Assembly (NCBI RefSeq): GCF_018812025.1
Contig: NC_063050.1
Coordinates: 57,982,147 to 58,046,146, forward strand
Direction: 5' to 3'
DNA from: Megalobrama amblycephala
Taxonomy: Eukaryota; Chordata; Actinopteri; Cypriniformes; Xenocyprididae
Length of the DNA: 64,000 nt
Shown: positions 33,801-45,174 of the stretch, in pieces
Numbering within the stretch: the stretch's first letter is position 1
Layout of the letters: every line of letters starts with the position of its first letter
Program-made: the position numbers and the translations under genes
The notes under the pieces: model-generated
Database searches by the model: none
Seen by the model: only the letters and a program-made list of their open reading frames with translations
What the model was told of the DNA's origin: nothing

Positions 33801-35330
33801 TCCAACGCCACACTCTCATTTGGTGCAAATACTAGGAGGTCGTCAAGATAACAAAGAATGGTCAGAAAGTTCTGGTCTCCAAATATGCCCATCATGAGAC
33901 GCATGAAACTTGCAGGACTGTTACACAATCCTTGAGGAAGCCTGTTAAATTCATAGAGCCCCATAGGTGTTGTGAACGCGGTAAATTTTTTATCTTCCTC
34001 AGCCATCTCTATATTGTAGAATCCTGAGGTAAGATCCATAGCACTGAATATGGCATTGCCGCCAAGTGCAGCTAGACAATCTGCCTGGTGTGGCAAGGGA
34101 TGTGCGTCTTTAGTAGTACGGGCATTCAGCCACCGATAGTCGACACAAATGCGTAGATCTCCGCTTTTCTTCCAGACGAGCACCAGCGGGGAGGCCCACT
34201 CGCTGGAGGATTTACGAATTATTTCAAGCTCCTCCATTTCTGAAAGAACATGTCTGAGCTTGTGGTAATGTGCTGGTGGCACACGTCGGTAAGGCAGTCT
34301 AAAGGGGCGACTATCTGCAAGATGTATTCGGTGAAAGAAATCCTTTGCTTTGCCACAATCGAGTTTATTCTTTGAGAACACATCCTCATATTTGCATATC
34401 AGCTGCACAAGTTGTTCCTTCCAGTGCTGTGACACTTCACAAGAATCAACATCAAGGTCGCTTAGACCGAGTTTACTCAGTTTACTACAGAGACTTAACT
34501 CAGGGGGCATACCGTCAACAACTGAGACGTGTGTCGTTTGGTGCATGACTTTCAGCTCATGACTGGTTGGATGCTGGGGACTGATGTCCAAGTCCTCCAG
34601 AGCTACACAAGGGAATACATCAGCTAACTTTGTATTCTTTCGCAAAGTTATGGGCTTGTCAGTAGCATTCAGCACCTTGACGGGGACCCATCTGTCATCA
34701 CTCATGGATGCTACCACCCGCCCGATGACAATGTTCTTATGTGACTGTGACTTTGCAGGTTCAACGAGGATGGCACTTCCCTTGGAAACAGGTACAGTAG
34801 CAGGTAACCTGCCCCAAACGAGATGTTCTTGCTGAGGGCACAGCACTACGGCTTGGGTAAGCTTAGCCGTTCCTATCTTGCTGGGCATCTCAGTCCCATT
34901 CCATCTGTGGATACCGGACAACATGTCTAAAAACTGCATAATGTCTTCATTACCTGAACTTTCAGGTCGATTCAGGACACGCCAATACCCGTGAGTACTC
35001 TTCATCTGGCTGATAATGTACTTGATAACATTAGTGCCCAAGATCATTTCATCTCGCTGACCAGGAACAACTAGAGTGGGAACACTAACTGCATGTCCGT
35101 ACACTTCCATCTCAAGCTGGTAAATGCTCTCAGGCTGAATGCTAACACCACCGCAACCAACAAGGATGATATCAGGGTGTGTTTCACTGGGTGCGAGCAC
35201 AACTCCAGCACTCTTCAACTTGCGTTCAGCCTCCCCATTCATGGTACAGACCATGGACCCACTGTCAAGTAGTGCACGTAATGTAACTTGGGCCCCTGCA
35301 ATGACAACATCAGTGTAAGAATAGGCTGTC
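30840..35330 (-). pseudogene. Gypsy B Pol: protease, RT, RNase H, integrase
   Basis: The main frame (35254-31916, 1112 codons) follows a protease active site DSGS (35255-35266) whose frame opens upstream. RT: FRLPYRRVPPAHYHKLRHVL, SEWASPLVLVWKKSGDLRI, FSAMDLTSGFYNIEMAE, LPQGLCNSPASFMRL, CYLDDLLVFAP (active site). RNase H: VLSTDASLDGLGAVLSQ, LTDNNPLTYILTKPKLDACE. Integrase: zinc finger HDNAGHQGQARILHL with CCKRCVVSK; core LVCIDFW and IHADQGANFESELIQ, then, in the next frame from 31977, GNGHTERFNRTLGSMI with the catalytic Glu. A third frame (31493-30840) gives a 217-residue acidic, Ser-rich C-terminal tail. Frame breaks near 31970 and 31540 look like single-base changes; another lies near 35342. 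All catalytic residues are present. Confidence 0.93.
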
Positions 35331-35529
35331 AGCTCTTTCCAACTTCATCACATTTTGATATAAGACACTTTTATCAGGAATTGCTTTGCAGCTTTCTTCA
35401 TACAACAAAAGATCATCTTCATCGCTGAGGGTTTCACTCTTCCTGCTCACATCGTCCCCTCCACAATGCGAGCAGGTTAGTTTTCCTGAGAATGTGATGC
35501 AACGATCGGCTGGGAAGCTGGTTCTGTAA

Positions 35530-36828
35530 CTTTAGGACAGTCTTTACGCTGATGTCCAACCCTCATGCAGATAAGGCACCGCCTTTCTCGCATGCAGTGT
35601 GAGCGAGTGGAGTGTGTTGTGTCCCCACAGACACGGCAAGACTGAATGCGAGCTCCATGTGTTTGAAAGGGCCTTGAAGGGATTGTGTACCGGCTGACTG
35701 GTTCGTTCCAATACTCTCTCTAACATGCTGAGGACACGTTCTAATGCATCAGAATTGGGTGAGACTGGATCAACTGTCTTGGGATGGCTACTTGGAGTGA
35801 ATGCGGCAGCATTAATGGCAGTGATTTCACCTTCCATAACTTCAACGCTAGGGACTGCAGTAGCTGTTGATACTTGAAAGGTGCGGGGCTTAACTGTACT
35901 GGGAATTCTGCGAGACTGACTTTCCCTCTGATGTTCATCAATAGCCTCCTGTATCTCTTCGACTGACCATTTGCTCATAGGTTTGCACTTAAACACGCTG
36001 GACAGTTCAGGGTCAGGGCAGTTTCGTATGAACATCATGGCTATTTCTGCACTCATGTTCTCCATATTACCTCCACTACGTTCTAAATGGCTATTAGCTC
36101 GTTCAGCTGCAGAGTTCAATCTCACCCAGTAGTCTACGGGACTTTCTTTAGCTTTAGGCTGTGTTGCGTAGAAATCTGCCAATGGCAGAAGTGACACAGG
36201 GTGGTCACTGAAGTAGTGTCTTAACATGTCATAAATTTTCTCGACACTAGCTGGAGTAGAAGGAGCAGTGCTTTTTAGTCCCACTTTGATTATATTCTTA
36301 GCTCTTCCCAGGAGGTGACTCATGACTGTGTCGGCTTTCTCCTGTTTCGGGGCAGCTGCTTTTCTGTAAGTACAGTTCCATGACATCTATCCACTCTTGG
36401 ACTGTGTACTTGTCACTCTCATCTCCTTTAAACATAGGTGGTTCTTTGATGTCAGACCTCACTATAAGGTTGACTTTGGGGGACTCAGGTGGGAGCTCAG
36501 TCTTTGTTAACTCTGATGGACTAGTGAGTAATGGGTTGGCTACACACGGACTAGCTAGCAAATGGCTGATGATGGACTCGCCAATCTGACTACCCAGCTC
36601 TCCTATTAACTCTCGTAGCTGCTGTGTGACATTGGGGCTACCATCAGAAGGAGTGGAACATGTTGGCTGTACTAACTCAGGATGAGGATTTACTTCTGTC
36701 ACTGACAAAGTATTCGGGAATAACAGCTTTGGTAGGGTCCCTGTATTCTCTCTTACACTATACAGACCTCTACCCCTCCCAGCTAATGGAGTGAATATTT
36801 CAGAAGTATCTCGACCTCTTCCAGCCAT
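35530..36828 (-). pseudogene. Gypsy B Gag with zinc knuckles
   Basis: The start at 36828 gives MAGRGRDTSEIFTPLAGRGR, preceded by the LTR leader. The frame runs to about 36350 (PPMFKGDESDKYTVQEWIDV) and shifts once; the rest (36386-35700) reads VMSHLLGRAKNIIKVGLKS, YDMLRHYFSDHP, ESPVDYWVRLNSAAERAN and SAEIAMMFIRNCPDPELSS, a capsid-like region. After a second shift near 35660 come two Cys motifs, CRVCGDTTHSTRSHC and CLICMRVGHQRKDC; the second is a perfect CX2CX4HX4C knuckle. Packages element RNA in the family. Needs two indels to be open throughout. Confidence 0.87.
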
Positions 36829-37202
36829 ACTGTATGGTAAAACAAATTGAATTCCAAATAAAAGAACACAAACTAATAAAATATGTAAATATACAAAGGT
36901 TACAGATGTGGAAAACACTCAATGAAATATCGAAATTGAGAACCCACAGTCTTCAGATGGAATGTAAGTGTCAATGTCAACGTCCAATACGTGCAAATGT
37001 CCAAAACGCACGTGCGTGTAAAGTGTACGACTCAGTCTGGGATTATGTGGAACTTCACTGTAAATAGATGAAAGTGTGTGTGTGCAAATGTCTGAATATC
37101 ACTTGAAAATCCGCTGCATAGATCCTCTGGCCACACGGTACAGCATCTACGCGTCACAGCACACTGCTTGACCCCGGCGATCGGCTGCGGCTGACCAAAT
37201 GG

Positions 37203-37220
37203 ATCCGGGTCACGGCACCA
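37203..37220 (-). promoter_or_regulatory. Primer binding site (tRNA-His type) of Gypsy B
   Basis: TGGTGCCGTGACCCGGAT on the minus strand, 6 nt inside the 5' LTR. It matches the 3' end of tRNA-His (TGGTGCCGTGACTCGGAT) at all but one position, as I recall that sequence. It primes minus-strand DNA synthesis. Confidence 0.8.
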
Positions 37221-37226
37221 GTTAGA

Positions 37227-38288
37227 TGTAGCAGACTTCAAGTGGACACCACGGAAAGACAACCACACCACGGATGGGATGATGGGTTTATTCCCCTTAA
37301 ACAGTAGTGTGAGGCAATATTAGAATATACACAATCAGGCCTACTCTCTCATTCCTGCTTCTCAGTCCGCATACACTTTGCGTCTGAGCACGAACGCTTA
37401 AAGGAGAAGCGATATAGAAATATTTAACAAGAGTAAATGTAGTGCTTAATTATCTCACACAACATGACAGTGCAAATAACGTAATAGAAAATACATAACA
37501 TTCGTAAAAGTTAGCATTCAAATATGCTGTAAACTCATAGAAATGCATATGTAACGTACAATAAACTCTAAATTGCATCAAAATTTGATTGTTAAATCAC
37601 TATGTGTACAATAAAGTTCTTTTTTTGCACAAACACACTGTATCATTGCATGAAAACGTATCACGAGGCAGTTAGTATAGATGGTCTAGTATACACTCAA
37701 GTATACATACATTCTAAATCAACTCGCAAATAAATTCAAATTATAAAATAAACATTTAAATTAATGATCAGATTGAAACAACATACCTTAAACAGTAGTG
37801 TGAGGCAATATTAGAATATACACAATCAGGCCTACTCTCTCATTCCTGCATGGAAAAATACACGTGCAAACTTTTAACACGGTTAAAAGTACTACTTTCA
37901 AAGAAAATACGCTAATCTCACGAATACCAGTTATGACAGAAACTCTTAACAGTGTTTTAACATCATAAATGTAGCGATTACACTATAAGGAGACAGTTAA
38001 TGCAGGATTTATGTGAGAGAGAAAACTACCTGCTTCTCAGTCCGCATACACTTTGCGTCTGAGCACGAACGCTTAAAGGAGAAGCGATACATTTCCCTTC
38101 GGTGTATCACTAATTAAGGCCCCACCTACAACAATTGATAGGAACTCCCAACCGGAACCATTGGGTATAGAACTAAATAAAAATTAATTTGATACAAGTT
38201 TTGCTGAAGTTAACTAAATTTACAGAACATTTCTCCTTGGAAATAAAAAAATATTAAATTAAACATATGCTTCAGTCAACTGGCTACA
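37227..38288 (-). repeat. 5' LTR of Gypsy B (1062 bp)
   Basis: Near-identical partner of 29501-30562. Differences noticed: GTCCGCATAC versus GTCCGTATAC, GTCTGAGC versus GTCTCAGC, and AACGTAAT versus AACGCAAT. It carries the promoter for Gag-Pol on the minus strand. Confidence 0.93.
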
Positions 38289-38487
38289 CAGGCAAGGAAT
38301 CAGGGCAGGCAGATATCACTCACAGTCCAGGTAATAATAAACAGTTCAAAGGCAGGCAGCAGAGAATCGTAAACGAGAGGCAAACAGGATCAATAACAGG
38401 CAGGCAGTCAACACAAGAAAACGTTCAGAAATGTACACCGTGGCAACACAAGACTTCGCAAAGGTGATGGGCAAGTGAGAGTTTTAA

Positions 38488-40255
38488 CACTCTGAGGTCT
38501 GAAGGTATCGCCGGCGATACCACCGTGGTTTTTTCTTATCAGTGTGAAAGAGACTCAAAATACTCTGTCAATGTTGCACATACAATTAAGAGTTATACAC
38601 CATTTTAATCTGTGGAATATCTTCTTTTATTTGTGCACACTTAGAGTAAAAACAAAATGTTGTGCTTTTTGTAAAATAAAGAAAACTAACATGATGCGTG
38701 ATCTCTCGTCTCCCTCTGAACGAAGTCCAATCTGATAGTTCTTAGAAAATGAACTGTAACTTAGTGAATACTAATGACAAAAAAATTACACTTATGTCTA
38801 AAAAAAACGTTAAGATGTCAGGTTTTAAAACATGTAAGTCAAATCGAAAACAAACCTTCTGTGTTTATGTAATCTGTATGAAAAGAGAGCCATGTCAGAA
38901 GTCTGTGATTCAGCTCATTATCCGCTAATGCGGCCACGGCCACAGAGTTAGCGCTATTCAGACGCAAATTCAGAGTCAATACATGCATACATCATCTCAA
39001 TCGTGTATTTATTGTCTTCAAAAGTGTTTTGAATAGCCATATTTAGCAATCTCTTGCCTCTGTTAGTTCCTTGATTGTCACATGATATGCCTCTTCTTTT
39101 ACTGAGGCATTTGTGGACAAAAGGGGCAGAGCGCCCTCTGGCTCAAGTATGAATTAGAAACACAGCATCCAGCGCTCATAATAATGACAATAAATATAGA
39201 ATAATAAATATTACTCCTCTGTATAGAAAATTGATATAAACATATGAGAATCCATCAATATTTCTCCAAATGTGTATGCTTTTAAGCATATTAAGAAATT
39301 ATGGTCAATATAAGATTTTAAGAGTCAAAATGTGAAGCTTGAGTCTTAGATCTTTTTAATGATGTATAGTTTGTCAACTGCACATCAACATTTAGGCTCT
39401 ATAATATAACAAATATAGTAGCCTATATGAAATGCCCTAGAGGTAGGAATGTTCAGACGCTTTGCATCACAGAAATACATTATATTTTAAAGTATATTAA
39501 AATAGAAAACCATTATTTGGTTAGAGACTTGAGACTTCTTTTAAAAACATTATAATGGCAATGTGTTCAATCTTTTGACTGGTAGTGTAATTTAACATAG
39601 GCCTATACAAAATTTTCTTCATATCATGTGCAATAGTACGTGCATGCATGAGATCACAAAAATCATGGTTTTTTTTGTCCTGAGTGGACTTTAATCCTGT
39701 TATCAGCATGATCACAGAGGTTTTTTTCACAGCCTACCTGACTGAAAGGCCTCATTAATATGCAAGTCATTTCAGGTCATTATTATTCAATTCTTTTGTC
39801 TTCTCAGGTGAGAATCACCCATTATACATGAGGATTCACGCCTCCCCGCATACCGTGTTTCTTGACCAAAAGTGTCTTAGAAAATTTAAATCTCTCTATT
39901 GTTTTATATGAAGGAGTAGGAATGATAATTTTTACTTCATTCTGAAGCAAAAACTCTAGTCTACAACCTCAAATACCCAGAAGTCTTGTGAACACAGTTT
40001 TAATATATTTTTTTTGGCCTTATTTCAGTGACTTAAGTTTTTTGTTTTTTCAATAACCACGCATAAACGTTATTCCTTCAAAAGCACAAACATGTACATG
40101 CATGTTCCTCACATATTATTGTAGCCTAGTTTGTGCTGAATACAGTGTAATGACACTTTTGTCATTAATATGTTTATGAACAACTGAAAAAAGCACAAAT
40201 GTCAGGGCATGTCAAAACTTCTCCAGGGCCCAAAAAAACCTCAGACCCCTGAGGG
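38488..40255. mobile_element. Non-autonomous piggyBac relative, 1.77 kb, TSD TTAA
   Basis: The ends CACTCTGAGGTCTGAAGG and, inverted, CCCTCAGGGGTCTGAGG match the piggyBac at 18978-22295 in reversed orientation. TTAA lies on both sides (38484-38487 and 40256-40259). No transposase. The interior shares CTTCTTTTATTTGTG with AAAATGTTGTGCTTTTTGTA at one end and GTGTAATGACACTTTTGTCA at the other with its relatives. It entered the Gypsy A LTR. Confidence 0.85.
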
Positions 40256-40894
40256 TTAAATAGTCTGGTTGATGAGCTTCAGCTGGGTGTGGTGATTAGT
40301 CCAAGGTACAGGGTTGATGGGAAATGTAGGTGTGTGTCTGTCAGTATTCGGGAGAGGGTTCCCTCCGATGGTCAGAGGAGGGAATCACGAAGTTCGTCTC
40401 TGTGACAAAACCTCTGCAGAACGATATGCATCTTTTGAACTACAGCATCCAAAATTGCCTATGCAAGTATAAGAAACATTTCTTCCTCTGCATTTTAAAG
40501 CTTACATTTGCTAAACTGATTCTGTGCTGGCTTTCAAAGTTTTTAACTGTCTGTAATTTGCCATTCTGTGATCGTGCTCTTGCAGAAATTAATTTGCTTC
40601 TGGATTAAACGCTGTCAAAAGTTATAAACCAATCAGAAGAGACAACTGATCCATGAAAACGCTACATGGAATCTTATTGGCTGAGAGTGAACTGCACATG
40701 GAATTCTTTCGACAAAGATGGATATTTAATTTCTTTACAATTTAATAATATTAATCAAATGTAACCTAGTCTAACTGCATCACATTACAGGTCAAACCCC
40801 AATTTATCTAAACAAACAAACAAAAAAAGTTTCTCAAATTTATTGTGGTCATACATTTTGTGTACTTGTAGAAATGTATATAAAAAAAATAGGC

Positions 40895-41195
40895 AACATT
40901 TTAAAATAAGGTTTTTATTTGTTAACATTAATTAATATCTAACATGAACTAACAATGTGCAATACATTACTGTAATTATTAATCTTTAAGTTAAAATACA
41001 GCTGTTTGTTGGTTGTTTACTTTACAGTGCAATTACTAATGTTAACCAATACAACTTTTGATTTTAATAATGTATTAGTAAATGTTGAAATTAACATTAA
41101 CAAAGATTAATAAATGCTGTAGAAGTGCAGTTCATTATTAGTTCATGATAACTTATGCAGTTAAATAATGTTAATGAAACCTTATTGTTACAAAG
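40895..41195. mobile_element. Palindromic AT-rich MITE
   Basis: Imperfect hairpin: AATAAGGTTTTTATTTGTTA with ACATTAATTAATATC at the left and, inverted, AATAAGGTTTCATTAACATT at the right. Repeated ACATTAACAAAGATTAATAA is common in cyprinid MITEs of this kind. No ORF. Confidence 0.65.
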
Positions 41196-42147
41196 GAGAA
41201 TGTTTATGCACGTTGTTTGTAAGAGATTTAAGTGTTGCTCTTGTATTATTGAAACAGATACATTATTATTTGTTCTGTACAAATATATAACTGAAGAAAT
41301 TGTGACTTAATTGTGAATAATTGTAAGTTATTATTCAGCCTGGTTAAGCTGTTGTATTGTGCTAGACATGATGTTAAGCTAATAGACATCAATAAGTATT
41401 CTTTATGTAACATTGATTACTGTTTTGTTTATTTGCAGCCACAAACACACACACCCAACATGCTTATGATTATGATGTAAACCTACCATCTCCATAAACA
41501 TAAGCTGAGTACCAACTGCTGCATCCAAATTTGCACCTATATTGTAAAGTGTACCTATATTGTAAATTGTATGTCTGTGCTGCTAAAGAAAGTTCAGTAA
41601 ACTGTTCAAACTGATTCCTGCCTCCTGTCCTGCGTTCTGACCAATGCTCCTAGGCGAGAACTATAGCCTCCTAAGCACCTGTGGTCCTTTCTCTCAAACA
41701 CTTATTGTAAAGAATTACCAAAAAATCTCTTCTGATTTAAAACATAACAAGATCAGGGTCAAATCATCATTCCTAAATACTTAAAATGTGGAGATCAAAT
41801 ATACCACCTATAGTGAATTTGTTTTGAGGTCTGGTAAAAAATGACATACAAAAATACTTAAGCTCTTATGCATGTACAATTAATCAAAAGAACGCGATCT
41901 TATTCCTAAAAGACAACAATTCGGTTATGTCTATTACCCTTTGAAATTACGATCATACCAGAATATTTAAACCTGCTTTTGTATTGCCGCTGAAAGCAGT
42001 GGTCATGTAAGCTTTATGTTTTAAACAGCTTCACAAAGTGTTTTCAACAACACACTACTGCTACTTCTGTGTTGTAAACATTAAATAATAACGCAAGTAT
42101 TGCAATAACAATTTATACTCCGAATATACACTGATTTTAGCAATTGA

Positions 42148-43090
42148 AGGTGCCCTAGAATCAAAAATTGAATTTACCTCGGCATAGTTGAATAACAAGA
42201 GTTCAGTACATGGAAAAGACATTGTTTCCTCCTTCTTATGTAAATCTCATTTGTTTAAAAGACCTCTGGAAAACAGGCGAATCTCAACATAACACCGACT
42301 GTTACGTAACAGTCGGGATCATTAATATGTACGCCCCCAATATTTGCATATGCCAGCCCATGTTCAAGGCATTAGACAAGGGCAGCCAGTATTAACGTCT
42401 GGATCTGTGCACAGCTGAATCATCAGACTAGGTAAGCAAGCAAGAACAACAGTGAAAAATGGCAGATGGAGCAATAATAACTGACATGATCCATGATATC
42501 ATGATATTTTTAGTGATATTTGTAAATTGTCTTTCTAAATGTTTCGTTAGCATGTTGCTAATGTACTGTTAAATGTGGTTAAAGTTACCATCGTTTCTTA
42601 CTGTATTCACGGAGACAAGAGCCGTCGCTATTTTCATTTTTAAACACTTGCAGTCTGTATAATGCATAAACACAACTTCATTCTTTATAAATCTCTCCAA
42701 CAGTGTGTAATGTTAGCTTTAGCCACGGAGCACTATCAAACTCATTCAGAATCAAATGTTAAACATCCAAATAAATACTATACTCACATGATCCGAAACA
42801 TGCATGCAGCATGCATGACGAACATCTTGTAAAGATCCATTTGAGGGTTATATTAGCTGTGTGAACTTTGTAAATGCACTGTATATTACAGTCAAGAGCT
42901 CCGGGGGCGGGGAGCACGAGATTTAAAGGGGCCTACGCAGCCTGCATAGTTAATGATGCCCCAAAATAGGCAGTTAAAAAAATTTATTAAAAAAAATCTA
43001 TGGGGTATTTTGAGCTGAAACTTCACAGACACATTCAGGAGACACCTTAGACTTATATTACATCTAGTGAAAAAACATTCTAGGGCACCT
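42148..43090. mobile_element. TTAA-target MITE (AGGTGCCCTAGAA ends), copy 1
   Basis: The ends AGGTGCCCTAGAATC and, inverted, AGGTGCCCTAGAATG, next to TTGA (probably decayed TTAA) and TTAA. 943 bp, no transposase. The same element occurs at 46015-46994. Confidence 0.83.
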
Positions 43091-43094
43091 TTAA

Positions 43095-45174
43095 AATGAG
43101 TAGCTAAATGAACATTGAAACTAATGTTATTACACTGTTCTGTCAGTAGGTGGTGACCAGTGACTGTTAAAATGTATTTGATGTATCAGAATCATTAATT
43201 CAAGAAATTCATTTAAAACACTGGACAAAACATGTCATCATTAATTTCAAACGATATTGTAATAATTCATTTAAATTAATACATATTTTTAATTTAACAT
43301 ATTACACATTTCTAAATAGCATTATTATAACATTATTAGTTGTTTAATATTTTGTTTTAAATTAATGTTTAATTTAATGTTTTGGTCCATGATATTGGCT
43401 AATATGATGGTTTTGGATAAATGTTCAGTGGGGTTTAACCTGTGGGATGCAGTTACAAACAAGCTTATTAATATAGAAACCATCCAAGCACCCCATTCCA
43501 AGCCATTTCTAACATATGACCTATATTTTGATTAATATTATTAAATATTATTAAATTGTAAAGAAATTACATATCCATTTTTATCAAAATAATTCCATTG
43601 TCAGTTCACTCTCAGCCAATAAGATTCCACGTTGCATTTTCATGGATCAGTCGTCTCTTCTGATTGGTTGATAACTTTTGACAGCGTTTAATTCAGAAGC
43701 AAATTAATTTCTGCAAGAGCACGGAGAGATTCACAAGTGCACAGGACACAGTTTAAGCACGCACGCGCAATATCTGAGCGAGAGGCAGTTCATAAGAGAG
43801 CACTGTATATTTGAGAGCGCGCGTCCAATAGGGTCTAGCTGCAGCCTGAGGGGGCGAGTGGAGCTCTACTCTCGAACAGGAAATACGTCACCTCCACTAG
43901 TTTAATTACTGTATTTGCATTATTGTGAGGGTAGGTTTAGGTATAGATCTAGCGGCAACCTCCCCCAGTCTCTCGTGAAGCCAATACGGAAGTGACTTAA
44001 ACTGCAATTCATCGACTGGCCGCTAGGGACAGGCTCCAAAAGAGAGCAGAATCTCATTGAGTCCCATGTTAAATTGGCCAAGTTTACAGCAGAAAAAAAC
44101 ATGTTTACAAGTTGGTTCAAATTGTGGTTTTGGTCTATACTGCTAATTTTGCCCTTCATGACAACTCTGAGGGGGGTGAATTTTTTTATAACTCATCCGT
44201 TTAAATTCTATTAAGCCTTAAAGTTCTGCATAATTAAGGGCGTGGTCACTTGAGTGACAGGTAAATTGCGCTGCTGTCTGTGAGCTGTCATGTTACCTCA
44301 GCAGCTAATTCCAGCCGCTGAATTTGGCATCTCAGCCGTATTTGTGCACAATTATTTTATACAATTATAAAATATGGCTTGCTGCATAATATTCGAGACT
44401 GATGTGTGTCTGTGTAGATGTGCATGCATGCGGAAGAAACAGAACACACGTTGTTGGATCGTGGCATTGGCTGAAAGTTTTGTTTGTGAGATTTACTACA
44501 ATGACAATGGCGGGAATATCAAAATATTAAAATCCGACAGCACTGCTTGGATATTATAACTAAAACTGCTGCACTATTTTGAAAAAAAAAAAAAAAAACT
44601 TTGGACACGGGCTCTTTTGTTTGTTAGATATGATCGTATAGAGTTTTACAACATAAACGCTGCTCAGATTGCATTATTTCTTGAAGAACGATGACAGAGA
44701 GCAGATCATTCAGATGAAATGTGATGGAAACAATGGACAATAGGCCTATATAAATCTTTCATGGACAAAAAGTACTGTTTTTTTGTTTTGCAATGGACAC
44801 TCATATTTTACCCAAGTGCCAGATTGGATTCATCTCGCGATCTCTATTTCATTATAAAGGTATGAAGTCCCATTTGATTTTACATGTTGTTATTTGCACA
44901 CCCAACACTGGTGTTGGAGGATCTATATCTTAAAAAAAACACCGTAGATTGACAGTAAACCTTTAGAACTTTCTGATGATAAAACTTATCTTCATTAATA
45001 TTTTAGATCGTATCTAAGATAGATAGATAGCTCCTGCTAACATGGTCACGTCGAGCTAGGCGGGCGTGGTTTCAGCAACCAGTCACAGCAGCTCAAACCA
45101 CGTCCCGCCTCTTTGCCCATTTTCAGTTATCCGGGAGTGACGTGCGGTGACGCGCAGCTAAGATGGCAGCGGCC
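43095..45174. other. Transposon-derived, non-coding; recognised fish repeat at ~43935-45170
   Basis: From about 43935 (TCTAGCGGCAACCTCCCCC) the sequence matches a widespread fish repeat I recognise by GACTTAAACTGCAATTCATC, AGTCCCATGTTAAATTGGCC and GCCCTTCATGACAACTCTGA. It ends near GCAGCTAAGATGGCAGCGGC. The family is not named with confidence. The frames at 43920-44159 and 44374-44559 belong to it and are not genes. A segment at 43853-43900 (TCTCGAACAGGAAATACGTC) is repeated inverted at 52427-52475. Confidence 0.5.

Larger units (their letters stand above)
29501..38288 (-). mobile_element. Gypsy B: young Ty3/Gypsy retrotransposon with two 1062-bp LTRs
   Basis: Complete structure on the minus strand: 5' LTR (37227-38288), primer site matching tRNA-His (37203-37220), Gag, protease, RT, RNase H, integrase, a polypurine tract (30563-30576) and 3' LTR (29501-30562). 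CAGG flanks it (29497-29500 and 38289-38292) as a 4-bp TSD. Both LTRs are 1062 bp; I found about three differences, all in the first 250 bp, so it is recent. No envelope ORF. A few single-base frame breaks in Gag and Pol make this copy inactive as sequenced, although sequencing error in homopolymers cannot be excluded. Confidence 0.95.
29378..40407 (-). repeat. 5' LTR of Gypsy A, split by two younger insertions
   Basis: The pieces 29378-29500, 38289-38487 and 40256-40407 form one LTR: on the minus strand it begins TGTCACAGAGACGAAC and ends CTGAGTGACA next to the Gag leader. Gypsy B (29501-38288) and a piggyBac relative (38488-40255) entered it. No partner 3' LTR remains because the other end of Gypsy A was lost at 25640. 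Confidence 0.8.
40573..43722. repeat. Inverted pair of ~190-bp arms, possible DNA transposon
   Basis: 40573-40762 and 43529-43722 are inverted copies (GTGCTCTTGCAGAAATTAAT, GACAACTGATCCATGAAAA, CTTATTGGCTGAGAGTGAAC). Between them lie a palindromic MITE (40895-41195) and a TTAA MITE (42148-43090). The arms may be the ends of a 3.15-kb transposon without transposase. Target duplication was not resolved. Confidence 0.6.

Noticed and set aside
43920..44159. 79-codon minus ORF
   Set aside because: It lies in a recognised dispersed fish repeat and is part of its consensus, not a separate gene.
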